Positions 1 to 11,148 of a stretch of DNA of 64,000 nucleotides are shown here, in pieces. Location of the stretch: NCBI RefSeq assembly GCF_963678635.1, contig NC_087071.1, positions 44,935,095 through 44,999,094 of the forward strand. Reading direction: 5' to 3'. The DNA is from Symsagittifera roscoffensis (Eukaryota; Xenacoelomorpha; Acoela; Convolutidae). A model generated the notes under the pieces. The model searched no databases, was not told the DNA's origin, and saw only the letters and a program-made list of their open reading frames with translations. A program made the translations under genes and the position numbers. How positions within the stretch are numbered: position 1 is the first letter of the stretch; the number at the start of each line of letters is the position of its first letter.

Positions 1-2
1 CA

Positions 3-166
3 CTGTTGATAAACAGTAAGAATTTTGAATTTGAGAACATAGGAAACCGTTTTTATTTCTCAGATTTTTCATTTGTTTAGTGCTGATTATGTAGAAAAAC
101 TATAGACCAAAAATACAATCAAACCAAGAAAAAAAAGATTTGTGGTAGACTGTTGATAAACAGTAA
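3..166. repeat. Paired short palindromic direct repeat
   Basis: A 14-base element reading CTGTTGATAAACAG, whose ends are complementary (CTGTT/AACAG), occurs at 3-16 and again at 149-162, each followed by TAA and an AT-rich stretch. The surrounding sequence is also loosely similar. It looks like a small diverged duplication. No function is evident. Confidence 0.5.
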
Positions 167-299
167 ATTTTTTGTTGTTGAAAACAAAAGAAATTTTTTT
201 TTCTAAATGTTCAAAAGCATTTTTGTTGTTTAAAAATCTAAGTCGCCATGTTTATATTTGAAGTTGACTTAATTAAGTATTTGGAATCCCCCGTTTGAC

Positions 300-516
300 C
301 TGATCGCATGTAAGTCAGAAGCAGTATCTGCATCTGATTCTTGTCATTTGCATGAGGCAATTTATGTTGGTAAGTATAGGAAAAACGGTAAAACTTGAAT
401 TGCTCCAGTGTGTTTGTACCACTGCTTTCACAGTACAAGTAAGTAAAGGTTACCAAAGAAAAACAAATAAAAAAGAGAATCGACAATTGTTTCGATGTTT
501 GAGGATATAATGACAT
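300..516 (-). CDS. Putative carbohydrate sulfotransferase, first coding exon (partial gene)
   Basis: The exon starts at an ATG (516-514) and runs 72 codons plus one base to a donor AG|GTCAAA at 300/299. The protein begins with a short basic or polar tail, then a hydrophobic segment (about residues 11-27, rich in L, I, F and V) typical of a type II Golgi membrane anchor, then a polar stem. It ends with LLLTYMRSG, which fits the start of the 5'-phosphosulfate-binding loop of Golgi carbohydrate sulfotransferases (PAPS-dependent transfer of sulfate to sugars), where the next residues are usually S-S. The split glycine codon at the exon end lies inside that loop. Reading on past the donor gives only about 20 more residues before a stop, which supports splicing. 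The rest of the gene must lie left of the window. The family call rests on one motif plus topology. Confidence 0.6.
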
Positions 517-519
517 TGT

Positions 520-751
520 AAACTATACGAACAGATAATAAATATTTGGTTGAAATTTACAATTAATTATAAGTTATGAACCAGCGAGTTGATAAATTAA
601 TGACGCATGTCCGTCCTATTCATCTGCAAGAAAATAAACTATACGAACAGATAATAAATATTTGGTTGAAATTTACAATTAATTATAAGTTATGAACCAG
701 CGAGTTGATAAATTAATGACGCATATCCGTTCTATTCATCTGCAAGAAAAT
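520..751. repeat. 116-bp tandem duplication, two copies
   Basis: Copies at 520-635 and 636-751 are nearly identical, differing at a few positions such as CATGTCCGTCC versus CATATCCGTTC. They sit just upstream of the sulfotransferase first exon, so they may lie in its 5' flank or promoter region. No further function is visible. Confidence 0.85.
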
Positions 752-2040
752 TTCAGGAGCAGAAAAATTGTGATGTAAACATTTTCAGAACAGCTTAATT
801 TAATTTTTTCTTCTAGATTTGTAAAATTTTGTCTGTTGTAAATTTTTTTGCCCTTTTTGATAAAAATTTTTTCAGGAATTACTTATTGTAATAATATCCG
901 TCAAAGCATAGAACTGCGGTTTATATTTGTACAGTATTTGTTTTTATTACTAACAGAGAACTCAAACATTGAAAAAATGGTGGTAACTTTAATTTCAGTC
1001 ACATAACTCTAAGAATCTATCACATATGTTTAAAGGTCTAAAGCTCTGTTCATAGATGCGAACCTTTGTTTTCTGTCAATTTATGTATGAAAGAAAACAT
1101 CAAAAAAATGGAAAATCTTTATCGTTGCACCCCTTATTAAGAGCTAAACCAATGGTTATTACTCTGTGATTAGTGTTTTTATGAAAGAAAAAAATACGAC
1201 GCCATTTTTTTATAGTATTTCTAGCGTAAATTTTTTTTTTACGATTTCAAAATGACAAAGAAAATTATCTACTTTGGAGCACCAAGTCAGTTTTGTACTC
1301 AAATGAACTTTTCAAAGTTCTGTTTGTAAGATAAAATTCAGTTTTGAAAACACAATGCTTTCTAATGTATTAGAAAACTTCAAAGCTCAAGGTTTTTTTG
1401 TATAGCTTCTCTGAAAACGAACAAAAATTTAATGAAAGTATATTTTTAGGTCATGATTTTTTTATCAAAAACTTGGAGAAAAAAATTTACCATGAAAAGT
1501 TTCAGTCAAAAACTCGATGTGAAATGTTTTCAAAACGTAGCTGAAAAACTTTTTTTGTATACAAAGAATAGGAGGTCATGCTATGATGCTATGATGAACG
1601 ATTTTAAATATACTCGGATCTCAAGTGCCATTGAAATCAAGATTTGTTCCTTTCTTGGGAGTGAAAGAACTTAAGTAATACAAACCAAAGAAAGTGAAAC
1701 AAAACACTCAATTTGGTTATATGAAAAGCGCCAGTTACACAGTTTCTTCATATGACAAAGTTATTGATAGGCATTTTTTTCAGTTTTCTCTATTCAATAT
1801 GTTGCAATAAAAAAGTTACGGAAAACTTTTTCTTCAGTTCGTATCAAATGATTTTTTTTCTAGGTCAACTGGGGATTCGTCTAACCTTATCAACTATGAC
1901 AAAAAACATTTCGTGAAGGAATTGTATCTCTAACACTATGTTTCAAAATTGTACAACTCCAATGTTCTAAGTAGTCTTGTATTTTTTTTGTTACTGTGAA
2001 AATTGTGTATTCATCGAAAATATCTAATATTGCATTTAAG
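752..2040. other. AT-rich non-coding stretch
   Basis: No exon with plausible splice sites, no RNA gene and no repeat structure was recognised. The short open frames here have AT-rich, low-complexity translations and are probably chance. Confidence 0.5.
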
Positions 2041-2389
2041 ATGTCACATCCCCCCTCAGGGACGCCCCCCCTCAGGGATTCGACCCCCTCACTAACCAAA
2101 GGGTCCCCCTTTGGTATTATTTTATGCATCCATTTTTGGCCAACAACCGCTTCCCAAAATTTTTCTAAACGCGCCCTGTGAGCCAAAAAACACTAATTTT
2201 GAAGAAGCGCGATTAATTGTTCAAAATTTCAATTTTTTTTATAAAAAGTTCCTTATGTCACAATATGGTTTATGCAGTGTTCTGGGAGCGCTCGGAAAAT
2301 CAATTTGGTCTACCTATAAAAAATGTCGACAAAAATTTTTGAAAATTTTATGGAAACCCGCACTAGAGAAATTCCTAAATTCGCCCCTG
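2041..2389 (-). mobile_element. hAT-like MITE fragment (C-rich family)
   Basis: The segment carries CCTCAGGGATTCGACCCCCT and an ACCAAAGGGTCCCCCTTTGGTA palindrome, and ends in AATTCGCCCCTG. The same order of blocks is found at 58319-58561, from 30532 onward, and in reverse near 25220-25275. The outer end, read outward as CAGGGGCGAATTTAGG, resembles hAT-type CAGNG terminal repeats. The left end is not clear, so this copy is probably truncated. Strand is given by the CAGGGGCG terminus at 2389. Confidence 0.45.
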
Positions 2390-4040
2390 TAGCACATAAA
2401 GATAAGTTTTTGTATTTAAACGTAGCAGTTGAAGTGATAATACTATTTAGAGTTTAATTGAGATGTTTTTAAAATGAGAAACTCTGAATTTTGAAAAGCG
2501 AAAGTTCCACCTTGTTGATTTATACAAAAGTGATATACAATAAGAGCTTTTTGTGCTTACGGTACTAAGACAACCCATAAATCTTTATGCACAACAGAAA
2601 TGTTGTCCTCTATGAAGACAAAAATAAACGTTTGCTTTCGAAACTTGTTTTGCATTGGTTTGAACAAAGCTTATGATAATATTCCATGAAAACCATGGTT
2701 TGAAGTCTATGCGAAAATGCTTGTCATACAATATTCATAGATTTAAAAATGATTTATTCATGAGACGTTTAAAAGAACATTTTTGTCAGTTTGACGGTTG
2801 TAAAATTTTTCCGATTTTTTAGTGGGATGAGAAAAATGTCTTTCATTTTTTAGATGCGCATTTTTCAGTATGACCAATTGTCATTAGACTTTGTAGCCTG
2901 TTTTTTTAAATCTTAGGTGTAATATTAAAAGGATTATTTTCTGATGCAGATTTACAATTTGTTTTTTTTCTGTTGTGAGTTTCCAATCAGGATTAATAAA
3001 AATTGGGTCCTGATTAAATAGTATTTTTTGATATTAATTGAGACGTAAAAAATTGAGACTGCAATAAAACTAAGTGGAATATAATTACATGAAATATTGT
3101 GTTCTAGTCTTTGCCAATAAATTTTGTTGATTACAGATTTTTAGCGGTTCTTTTTTGATCGTGAATTGTATCAAATTTCATCCCTCTTTTTTCTTGTGAT
3201 CTGTTCAGATATCATTCCCAATTCTGTTGTTATTTAGTTTAGCTTGCCATAATCTTCTGTCAATTCTAGTACCACCCCAAAATGATTAAAAAGTGTTGTA
3301 ATAACTTTAACCTATAAAAAATGTACGATATATTTGTTTGTCAATTGAGAGCACTTTGTCATCAACGCTATGATATTGTTTTTGATCAAAAAGAGCGTAT
3401 CATAAACTTCGAATTCACAAAAGGCCCGATTAGCTTTCTTTTTTCAAAAAAATTACAGCAAATTTGAGTTTAAAAAGTTTTGTTTGCCCTTTTTAATTCG
3501 CAAAATCAGTTCTATGATCAAAAAAATTTTTAAACGAAAAGTGCATGCAATTTTTATTTTGTCAGTTTGTGTAGTCCGGAATCATAGATCACAGATAACC
3601 TATTAACGTCAAGAAAAAAACAAAAATTTCAAAACTGAATTGTTTGGCAAAGAACCTTTCTAGCCATTTAGAAAAAATTACGTTTTTTAATACAAATCTG
3701 TGTGAAAATAAAAAAATCAAAGAATCGTGTTAGTTTGAAGAACCGATTCATGTTTGAAGTTTGTACCATTTTTGTTTTGTGCTTTTTTTATTAGGGTTAT
3801 TTTGAATGTTCTTTTTTTTCCTAGACACAAATTTATCTTATTCTTCGAATATAAGTAATTATTTTCCGTGGCCCAAAAATTGCTTCTCATGCAATTCTAT
3901 GGTATGGAAACTTAGAATAAGCTTCATAAAAATTCAACAAAAATATATTTTTTCAACTTTGGCCTTCTACTAACAAATTTTTGTTACTGAAAATATAAAA
4001 ATTTTGCAAATTTTAAAAAGTACATAAACATTTTTCAAAC
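2390..4040. other. AT-rich non-coding stretch
   Basis: No gene, RNA or repeat could be supported here. The sequence is rich in A and T homopolymer runs, and open frames are short. Confidence 0.5.
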
Positions 4041-4925
4041 CCAGCAAATGAAAAGAGTGAAATTTTTCTGATACGGTTGGTCATAGTAATTGTTTCATTT
4101 TTTTTTTGTAAGCAGAAATCTTCTTTTTGCCTTCTTGATTTTCTGTTCCATAATCGCAGGCCGGAAGTTTCGACAACATCATTTTGAGAAAAATGTTGTA
4201 GTTTCTGTTATACTGATTTTAATACAGACTTAAGTTTCCACAGCTATAAGTAAAATGCACGGATTTTTGTTTTAGGATTCGTTGAATCAGTTTTGAGGTG
4301 CATTTTCTGTTTGAGTTTAAAATACATGACGACTAACGACAAATGAAAAAACTAAAATTTTCATCTGATACAGTTGATCATAGTGGTTGTTTTGTTTTTG
4401 TAAGCCGAAATCTTCTTCTTGTCCTTTTGATTTTTTGTTCCATAATCGCAGGCCAGAACTTTCGACAATATCTTTTTGAGAAAAATGTTATAGTTTCTGT
4501 GATACTGACTTTAATACAGACATAATTTTCCACAGCTATAAGTAAAATGCACGGTTTTTAGTTTTCGGATTCGTTGAACCAGTTTTGAGGTGCATTTTTT
4601 GTTTGAGTTTAAAATACATGACGACTAGTGACAAATGAAAAAAAATTAAATTTTTGTCTGATACGGTTGGTCATAGTGATTGTTTCATTTTTTGTAAGTC
4701 GAAATCTTCTTCTTGCTCCTTTGATTTTTTTGTTCCATAATCGCAGGCCGGAACTTTCGACAATATCATTTTGAGAAAAACGTTGTAGTTTCTGTGATAC
4801 TGATTTTAATACAGACTTAATTTTCCCCAATTATAAGTAAAATGCACGGATTTTAGTTTTCGGTTTCGTTGAACCAGTTTTGAAGTGCATTTTCTGTTTG
4901 AGTTTAAAATACATGATGACTAGTC
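4041..4925. repeat. Tandem array of three ~295-bp units
   Basis: The marker GATACGGTTGGTCATAG and its variants start at 4070, 4367 and 4660, giving spacings of 297 and 293. Each unit contains TCCATAATCGCAGGCC, CATTTTGAGAAAAA, CTGATTTTAATACAGAC and AAAATGCACGG in the same order, and ends near AAATACATGACGACTA. Copies differ by scattered substitutions and small indels, so the array is moderately old. No open frame is conserved across copies. Confidence 0.9.
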
Positions 4926-5447
4926 GTAATAAAAACACTCTTAAGCATTGGCTACAGCTGTTTGTTTATATGCTGGCTTTTGTCAAATTTTTGGTTCAAA
5001 ATATCCCAGAATAACACCAGAGAGGGCCAGAATTTAATTTTTTTTCTCCATTTGCTATCGAAGTATCGCTTAGTCCAATAAGCATTTAATTAAGCATCAT
5101 TTTTTATTACCCCGATTGGTTTGCAATTTTTTTGAAAGATTAATCTCACGGTCAAAAATTATTATTATACAGTTAGGTGACATGAAAGTAGCAACCTTTG
5201 ATTATCAAAAAAAGAAATGAACGATTGTTTCTTCATTTTTTTTCCGTTTTCCCTCTATAATTATTATTGAAACTCAACTAATATTTCATTTCTAACAATC
5301 CTTGATTTAGTCCAAAAACCAATGATGAGTATTTTAATCAAGTACTACGAGCATTTAAAAATTTGTACTTTGTATTCTAGTATTTTGGAATCGACTTTAA
5401 TTAAAATCTTGTCTGAGAAATTGCATCATTTTTTGATACACCTTGTA

Positions 5448-6165
5448 TAGTGCTGATTTAAATAACCGGACAAAACTAATAAATTTTGGAAACTCAAACA
5501 CGTTTTTCTAGAATTGGGTTAAAATTAAACAGATAGTGAACAATAAAAGTTGCTCAGAATTTCACCAGAATTAAAATGGTGCAATTTTTCTTCAAAATTC
5601 ACAGCTAAAATTTTACCCCAAAAATAGGTCATTTCGGCTTTTTTCAGTTAATCAAAAAATACGCTGGAACTACTTTGTTAATTGATGAGAAATATATATC
5701 ACAAGAAGCCTCATACACAGCCCAACAAAATTCTAGAAGGTTTAAATCTCCAAAAACCTGTATAAGAGAAAATATTTTTGCGTGATTGTGAAATAACGTG
5801 ATTTTTACTATATAAAGCCCAAAATCTTAGCTTAAAAATAAAACTGAACAATTTCCTCAAAATTTTTCGAGATTTAACATTTCTGGAACTTTGTGGAAGA
5901 GGCTCCTTGTGATATATATTTCTCATAAATTAACAAAGCAGTTTCAGCGTAATATTTGATTAATTGAAAAAAGCCAAAATGACCTATTTTTGGGTAAATA
6001 TTTGGTTGAGAATTTTGGAGAAAAAATTGCACCATAATAATTCTGATAAAAATCTAAGCATTTTTTTTTCAATTCGTTTTTTGTCTAATCTTAACCCAAA
6101 TTGAGAAAAACGCCTTCGAAAATTCGAATTTTGTTTATTTTGTCCGTTACTTTAAATCAGCCCTG
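5448..6165. mobile_element. Tc1/mariner-like inverted-repeat MITE
   Basis: Two arms of about 265 bp (5448-5712 and 5897-6165) are imperfect reverse complements around a loop of about 185 bp. The outer ends read TAGTGCTGATTTAAATAACC on the left and, reverse-complemented, CAGGGCTGATTTAAAGTAAC on the right. Both are bordered by TA (5446-5447 and 6166-6167), the usual Tc1/mariner target. The element holds no transposase, so it would be non-autonomous. Short open frames inside are by-products of the inverted repeat. Confidence 0.7.
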
Positions 6166-6392
6166 TATTTTACTTGACCTTTTAAGCTGCGCAAAAACTC
6201 ACATAAACCTTCCAGCATTATATCAGTGATGTTTGCCAATCTTCTCCAAAATTGAGCATGAAATTTTACCAAAACAATGGAGTTTTTTGTCTTCATATTT
6301 AGCCGTTTTTTTCTTAAGCCATCAACAGTTTGCCCTTTATATTCCAAAAAACGCGTTTATTTTTCCGGACTGGTAAAATTAATTTTTCTTTG

Positions 6393-6520
6393 AATGATTA
6401 CTCAGCCCAAGGTTAGTGCCGTTGAACGTCCAGCTATCGCGATAATGATATTGAATCCCAACTTCCGAACCAATGCTCAGGAAACTGGTCTCATTTATTT
6501 GGTTCAACGTCAAACTGCGG
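6393..6520. other. Coding-like segment, strand unresolved
   Basis: This short stretch is richer in GC than its surroundings and is open on both strands. On the minus strand it reads about 40 residues, including DSWTFNGTNLGL, after an acceptor-like TTTGCAG and before a possible donor A|GTAATC. On the plus strand an ATG at about 6390 opens a 46-codon frame ending in QTADCKL and a stop. Neither translation matches a family I recognise. It may be an exon of the same minus-strand gene as 7108-7221, but this is unproven. Confidence 0.25.
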
Positions 6521-7107
6521 ACTGCAAATTGTAATCAATCATGATCACTTTTAAAGGAAAACGCCGCTTTCGCTAATTTCAACTTCACATTTCTTTGTGT
6601 TCAGACAATCTGAGTACCCAGCCCTGATCTAGTATCTCTTTCTATCGGTCTGTTCATAATAAAATTACTTGGTAAAGAGAAACTGACCTTGTTTTAAAAC
6701 AAGTATAAAAGCTGGTAATTAAAGAAGCCAAAAGATTTCTAAGGATAGTTTCAATGGTAATTAAGTAGTCTAAAGTTTGATTTCTAAAAAATTTTTTGTT
6801 TTTTGTAAACTAAAACATCGATTAAATCTCATGGTTTTATCGCCAAATCATCGCTGAAAAAACAAATCACCTCAGCTCTGAACCTTGAACATCAAAATTG
6901 CTAGTTTTTGCTGAACATTCATGGAACAACACAAACCATGATCGACGTAAATTGAAGAAAGTAAAAAAGCCTAATCGTTAAATTTGAATTGCTTCCAAGT
7001 TTACTTAATGAATCAATTAACTTTAAAAAAATTCCTTTTGTGGAAGGTGCTTACAATCCTTTTTTACTTTTATATTTTATCATCTTATTAAGGTTGAGCT
7101 TGATTAC

Positions 7108-7221
7108 CCGTCTACTGGAGGGTTTCTGAGTTTCCTTGGCTCTGGTGAAGACCATTCTCTTTCCCGGGTTGCTGAGACGATCGTCAGTATTTGTGCTCGT
7201 TTGTTTTATCTCGATTTCAGA
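7108..7221 (-). CDS. Possible internal exon, unidentified gene
   Basis: The segment has a good acceptor (a T-rich tract ending TTTAAG, exon starting at 7221) and a good donor (CGG|GTAATC, exon ending at 7108). Between them are exactly 38 codons with no stop and phase 0 at both ends. The product is hydrophilic and basic, with STNTDDRLSNPGKRMVF in the middle, and could be a linker. GC content is above the surroundings. A candidate upstream exon ends at 8090, also in phase 0. I do not recognise the protein. Confidence 0.35.
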
Positions 7222-8089
7222 CTTAAACAAAATTAAGAAAAAAGAACTTTTTTTGTTTTCAGAGAATAAAAGAAAGAAAAATTGTAATTTTTATGAGAAA
7301 ATCAAAAGTTAAAAATTTTGCGTTTCTCAAGTTAGTTGCTGTTGAGAGAGCAAAAAGATATCTTGAAGATTTCAGGCCAGTCTTTCTGCTCATAAGCACA
7401 ACCCGGCGTCTGTTCTTCCTATCAAAGAACTCAAGCTTCACTTGCTCCTTTATTCTCACTTCATCAGTAGGGAATTTTTTAACAAGATTTTATTTTATTT
7501 TTAAATATCAATTACCGTATATTCATTATGCTCTTTTGAATGAAACAGCAACCTTCAGTTATTCCTTATTAATTTTTTGGTGCATAATATTACAGGTGCA
7601 GTTCCTGCTGTATCTCTGCTTAATCAAAGCAAAAGAGAAATCTCGGGCAGCTGGCAAAACTTATAATTTTAGTTATTTTTTTAAAATGTTTTATTTGAAA
7701 GGGGCATTTTAATAGTCACCACTCCTTCAAAATATAGAGTATAAAAAATCAGAAAAGTAGGATCAGTAATTAAAAATTAGTTTTTTTTTAAAAAAGAACT
7801 TATAGTTTCAAGTAAAAAAGAAAATCAGTCAATTTCTGATTTATTGAACAGAGGTTTTAATTTAGGTGACATACTTGGTAATTGAGACTTCGAGTCCTAT
7901 TGAATCGAGTCCTATTGATTCCCTTTTTGTAGAAAATAAGATGTTCGATTCTTACATTTTCAATGGTGCAGATAAGATAATATTAGGCTCTAGATGAAAA
8001 CATATAAAAAAGTCATCAAGTATGAGAAACAAGAAGATAAACTTTCTGAAAAATAAGTTACAAAACCGTTTGTTTTAAGGTCATCTTAC
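7222..8089. other. Non-coding stretch (possible intron)
   Basis: It lies between two candidate minus-strand exons. The open frame on the plus strand at 7293-7712 has an AT-driven composition and no recognisable domain. Nothing else could be supported. Confidence 0.4.
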
Positions 8090-8330
8090 TTCGCTTTCCT
8101 TTTCCAACTTCATGTTATTTGTTTTAGGAACTGCCTTGTGAGCTGATCTGGATTTACAGTCTCCTGGGTTTGGTTTGAAAACGCGGTTATCCCGTCAAAC
8201 GGGATCCGTAATTGAGCCTCTCCTGCTTTCACAACATAAATTTTTCTGACCTTCCTTTGATTTTCCACAAAATGTTTTTTGCCTGTATCGCCATCTCTTT
8301 CTCTGTTCCAGCCGCTGCTTCAAGAGCGAG
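8090..8330 (-). CDS. Possible exon with frame conflict, unidentified
   Basis: A strong minus-strand donor (GCGAA|GTAAGA, last exon base 8090) closes a GC-richer stretch. The frame that is open at the donor ends in NNMKLEKESE and would join in phase to the exon at 7108-7221, but it meets a TGA near 8197. A second frame upstream reads well across about 8120-8320 and contains KIYVVKAGEAQLRIPFDG, loosely like an immunoglobulin-type strand, but it stops before the donor. Either the two frames are separate exons, the gene is broken, or there is an indel. Confidence 0.25.
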
Positions 8331-8408
8331 AAATGTCTGGGATCTTTGTTGAGTTTATCGCCGCTGCTTCAAGAGCGAGAAATGTCTGGGATCTTTGTTG
8401 AGCTTATC
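8311..8408. repeat. 49-bp tandem duplication
   Basis: GCCGCTGCTTCAAGAGCGAG and the following bases recur at 8311 and 8360 with a single C/T difference near the end of the unit. The near-identity implies a recent duplication. It overlaps the upstream edge of the candidate exon ending at 8090. Confidence 0.9.
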
Positions 8409-8610
8409 GCCGGTTGAGAGTGGCTTGACGCAGTGATTTTTGATTTAAGTTGTCTCCTCTTTTGAAGAGGCATTTTGTTTTTTTTTATTGTTTGGGGCAG
8501 GATCAGGGTTTCCTGAAATCCAGTTCATTACTGGGTCATTCTCCATTGTGCTAAACATCAAAATAAAACGAGTACTTTATTTGAAATCCCACATCATATC
8601 CGGATAAGAA

Positions 8611-9499
8611 GTTTAAAAAAAATTTTTTTGAAAGGAATTAAGTTTGTGAAGAACTACAAAAAACGTAAAATTGGGCATTTATTGACTTCTAGTTCAAAAA
8701 ATTTTCTTCTGGGATCCCTTTTATAGGTAAAAAGGTCTGGGAAAAAATGGTGGGGGTAAAAAGTATATAGCTAGCATCAATCTAAATGACTTTTTTTTGC
8801 ACATTAACACCACGGTGAAAATATGAGAAAAAAATTCTACTTGGTTTCATATAGAAAGATGACGCTTAAAAATTCGATTTCTCATGATTACTTTAATCTA
8901 TGTCACTTAAAAAAAAAATTTTTTTGAAAGGAATTAAGTTTGTGAAGAACTACAAAAAACGTAAAATTGGGCATTTATTGACTTCTAGTTCAAAAAATTT
9001 TCTTCTGGGATCCCTTTTATAGGTAAAAAGGTCAGGGAAAAAATGGTGGGGGTAAAAAGTATATAGCTAGCATCAATCTAAATGACTTTTTTTTGCACAT
9101 TAACACCACGGTGAAAATATGAGAAAAAAATTCTACTTGGTTTCATATAGAAAGATGACGCTTAAAAATTCGATTTCTCATGATTACTTTAATCTATGTC
9201 ACTTAAAAAAAAAAATTTTTTGAAAGGAATTAAGTTTGTGAAGAACTACAAAAAACGTAAAATTGGGCATTTATTGACTTCTAGTTCAAAAAATTTTCTT
9301 CTGGGATCCCTTTTATAGGTAAAAAGGTCTGGGAAAAAATGGTGGGGGTAAAAAGTATATAGCTAGCATCAATCTAACTGACTTTTTTTGCACATTAACA
9401 CCACGGTGAAAATATGAGAAAAAAATTCTACTTGGTTTCATATAGCAAGATGACGCTTAAAAATTCGATTTCTCATGATTACTTTAATCTATGTCACTT
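8611..9499. repeat. Triplicated 296-bp element
   Basis: The marker GAAAGGAATTAAGTTTGTGAAG begins at 8630, 8926 and 9222, an exact 296-bp spacing. The three copies are almost identical and differ at only a few bases, such as GGTCTGGG versus GGTCAGGG. A single diverged copy lies at 11149-11455. The near-identity of the three shows a recent local expansion inside an older duplication. Confidence 0.92.
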
Positions 9500-10784
9500 G
9501 AACCACTGTATGTCTCAAATTGAACAAATTTGAAAAAAACAAGTTTTTGCAGGGTTGTCTGCAATTTGGACAACTTGGTTCGCATTGTTGACTTGTTATG
9601 CTCTCATGACAAGAACTGAAGACACTATGTTTAAAAAATTCATCCTCGTGCATTGGTTTAGTGTAAATGAACATTCCTTTTTTCTTGGAAAGAGAAAAAG
9701 CGAGAAACGGCCTTAATTCAAAGAAATTATTTTATTTCCTGGAACAGTGATTATAGCCAATTCAATAGAATTAACTTTAATTTTTTCCTTTCCAAAGAGA
9801 AAGTATTGTAAATTTCGTAGCCGAAAAAAAACAGGTTACGGTAGGATAGCCAGATCAAGAGAGTTGAAACTGTCTATGTCTTTTTGCAAATGGGTTAAAC
9901 AAGTATTCGATAAAATTTCGGATATGACGAGTTGTGGAATATTTCAATTGTTCCGTCTTCCCATTTATTAGAAGATTCGAAATATAGAAAAAGTTTTAGT
10001 CAGAATGACCTGCTACAAAACGTCGAATAATTTTTCTATTTTGCAAATATCTATGTGAAGATTTTTAAGCTTAAAAAATTTGAGTTTCCCGTTTAAATTT
10101 CACGCACAGAAAAGAACTCCGTCGCAATCAATTTCGGTTACTGCTGACTGTTTATGCTTCATGGTGTAAAAAAAATCTTCGTACCTAGAGTTTGATAATT
10201 TTGAGATAAATTTGTGAATTTGATTATGATGGTAATTGTTAATATAAAGGTGTAAATTGTTGTCTCCTTCCCAAGATGATGAACTCGCTGACGCTACCCG
10301 GTAAAAAAAAACTTTATTGTAAATGAGAGAAAAAGATTTTATATGAGAGAAATTGTAAATGAGAGAAAGAGAAAAATAAGAAGTTGGTTTAATGATCAAA
10401 GAATATTTATTTTCCAGAAATATTGTTTCTTTTTGAATGTATCGATTCGATTGTATTTTCTTTTCTCTCAAAAAATTATACACGCAAGTGAATTACCTCG
10501 AAATCTGTACTCATTACTTCCGATTAAGCAAAGAACAAACACAGTTATATTTTTTGTTCGAAGAATCCATTTCAATTTCTAATTTTTTCATTTGTCGTTA
10601 TTATTGATGTTACCATGTAAACAAAACATCGAATCCGTTTTACTGAACCATCAACCACGAATTACCTGCAACAACAGAATTACCTTTACAAGGATTAGCT
10701 AAAGTGGCAGATGTTCAGATAATTTCTAGTAATATCTTTCCAAATTACACTATTGATATCCATGTTTTTGTGACGTAAAATGAT

Positions 10785-11148
10785 CAGGGTCGAGTTGCTC
10801 GACTTTTTTTGAATGTCGAGCAAGTGCACTTCATTTGGAGCAAGTTCAATTTAATCATGTTATTTGATAGTCGAGGAAACCGAAATGTATGTCGACCTTG
10901 ATCGAATCATACTCCCTTTTGTCGAGAATGTCGAAACAAATCTATGCCGGATCGAACAAACAAAGTTTATGAAAATGTTGGACGCAACTTTCTAGAAAGT
11001 CCAAAAATAACACTTTCGGTTAAGAAATTCGAAACACATCTAAACTGGATCGAATTAAGTTGAAATTTTTTTTTGTTAGATTGAGGAAGTCAAAACATAC
11101 CCAATTTTGTCGCAAAATTAGAAACATATCGGAATTTAGTAAAAAAAA
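10785..11148. repeat. Degenerate GTCGA-rich minisatellite
   Basis: The stretch repeats motifs such as GTCGAGAAAGTCGAAACAT and CTGGATCGAA every 50-65 bases with much decay. It begins with GGGTCGAGTTGCTCGAC, itself partly palindromic. The equivalent array in the second unit is at about 12930-13298. Confidence 0.6.

Larger units (their letters stand above)
8600..11148. repeat. Unit 1 of an old tandem duplication
   Basis: This unit starts at CGGATAAGAAGTTTAAA and is followed at 11149 by a second unit with the same start. Shared blocks in order include the 296-bp element, CTCATGACAAGAACT then AAGACAC, TCGTGCATTG, the ATTCGAAATATAGAA block, ATTGATATCCATGTTT, and GGGTCGAGTTGCTCGACTT. Unit 1 is longer because its 296-bp element is present three times. 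No conserved reading frame spans the two units. Confidence 0.8.

Noticed and set aside
5711-5926. 71-codon frame inside the inverted-repeat element
   Set aside because: It lies across the loop and arms of a MITE and has no transposase similarity.
8311-8408. Possible CRISPR-like or regulatory repeat
   Set aside because: Only two adjacent copies with no spacer; a simple tandem duplication in animal-type DNA.
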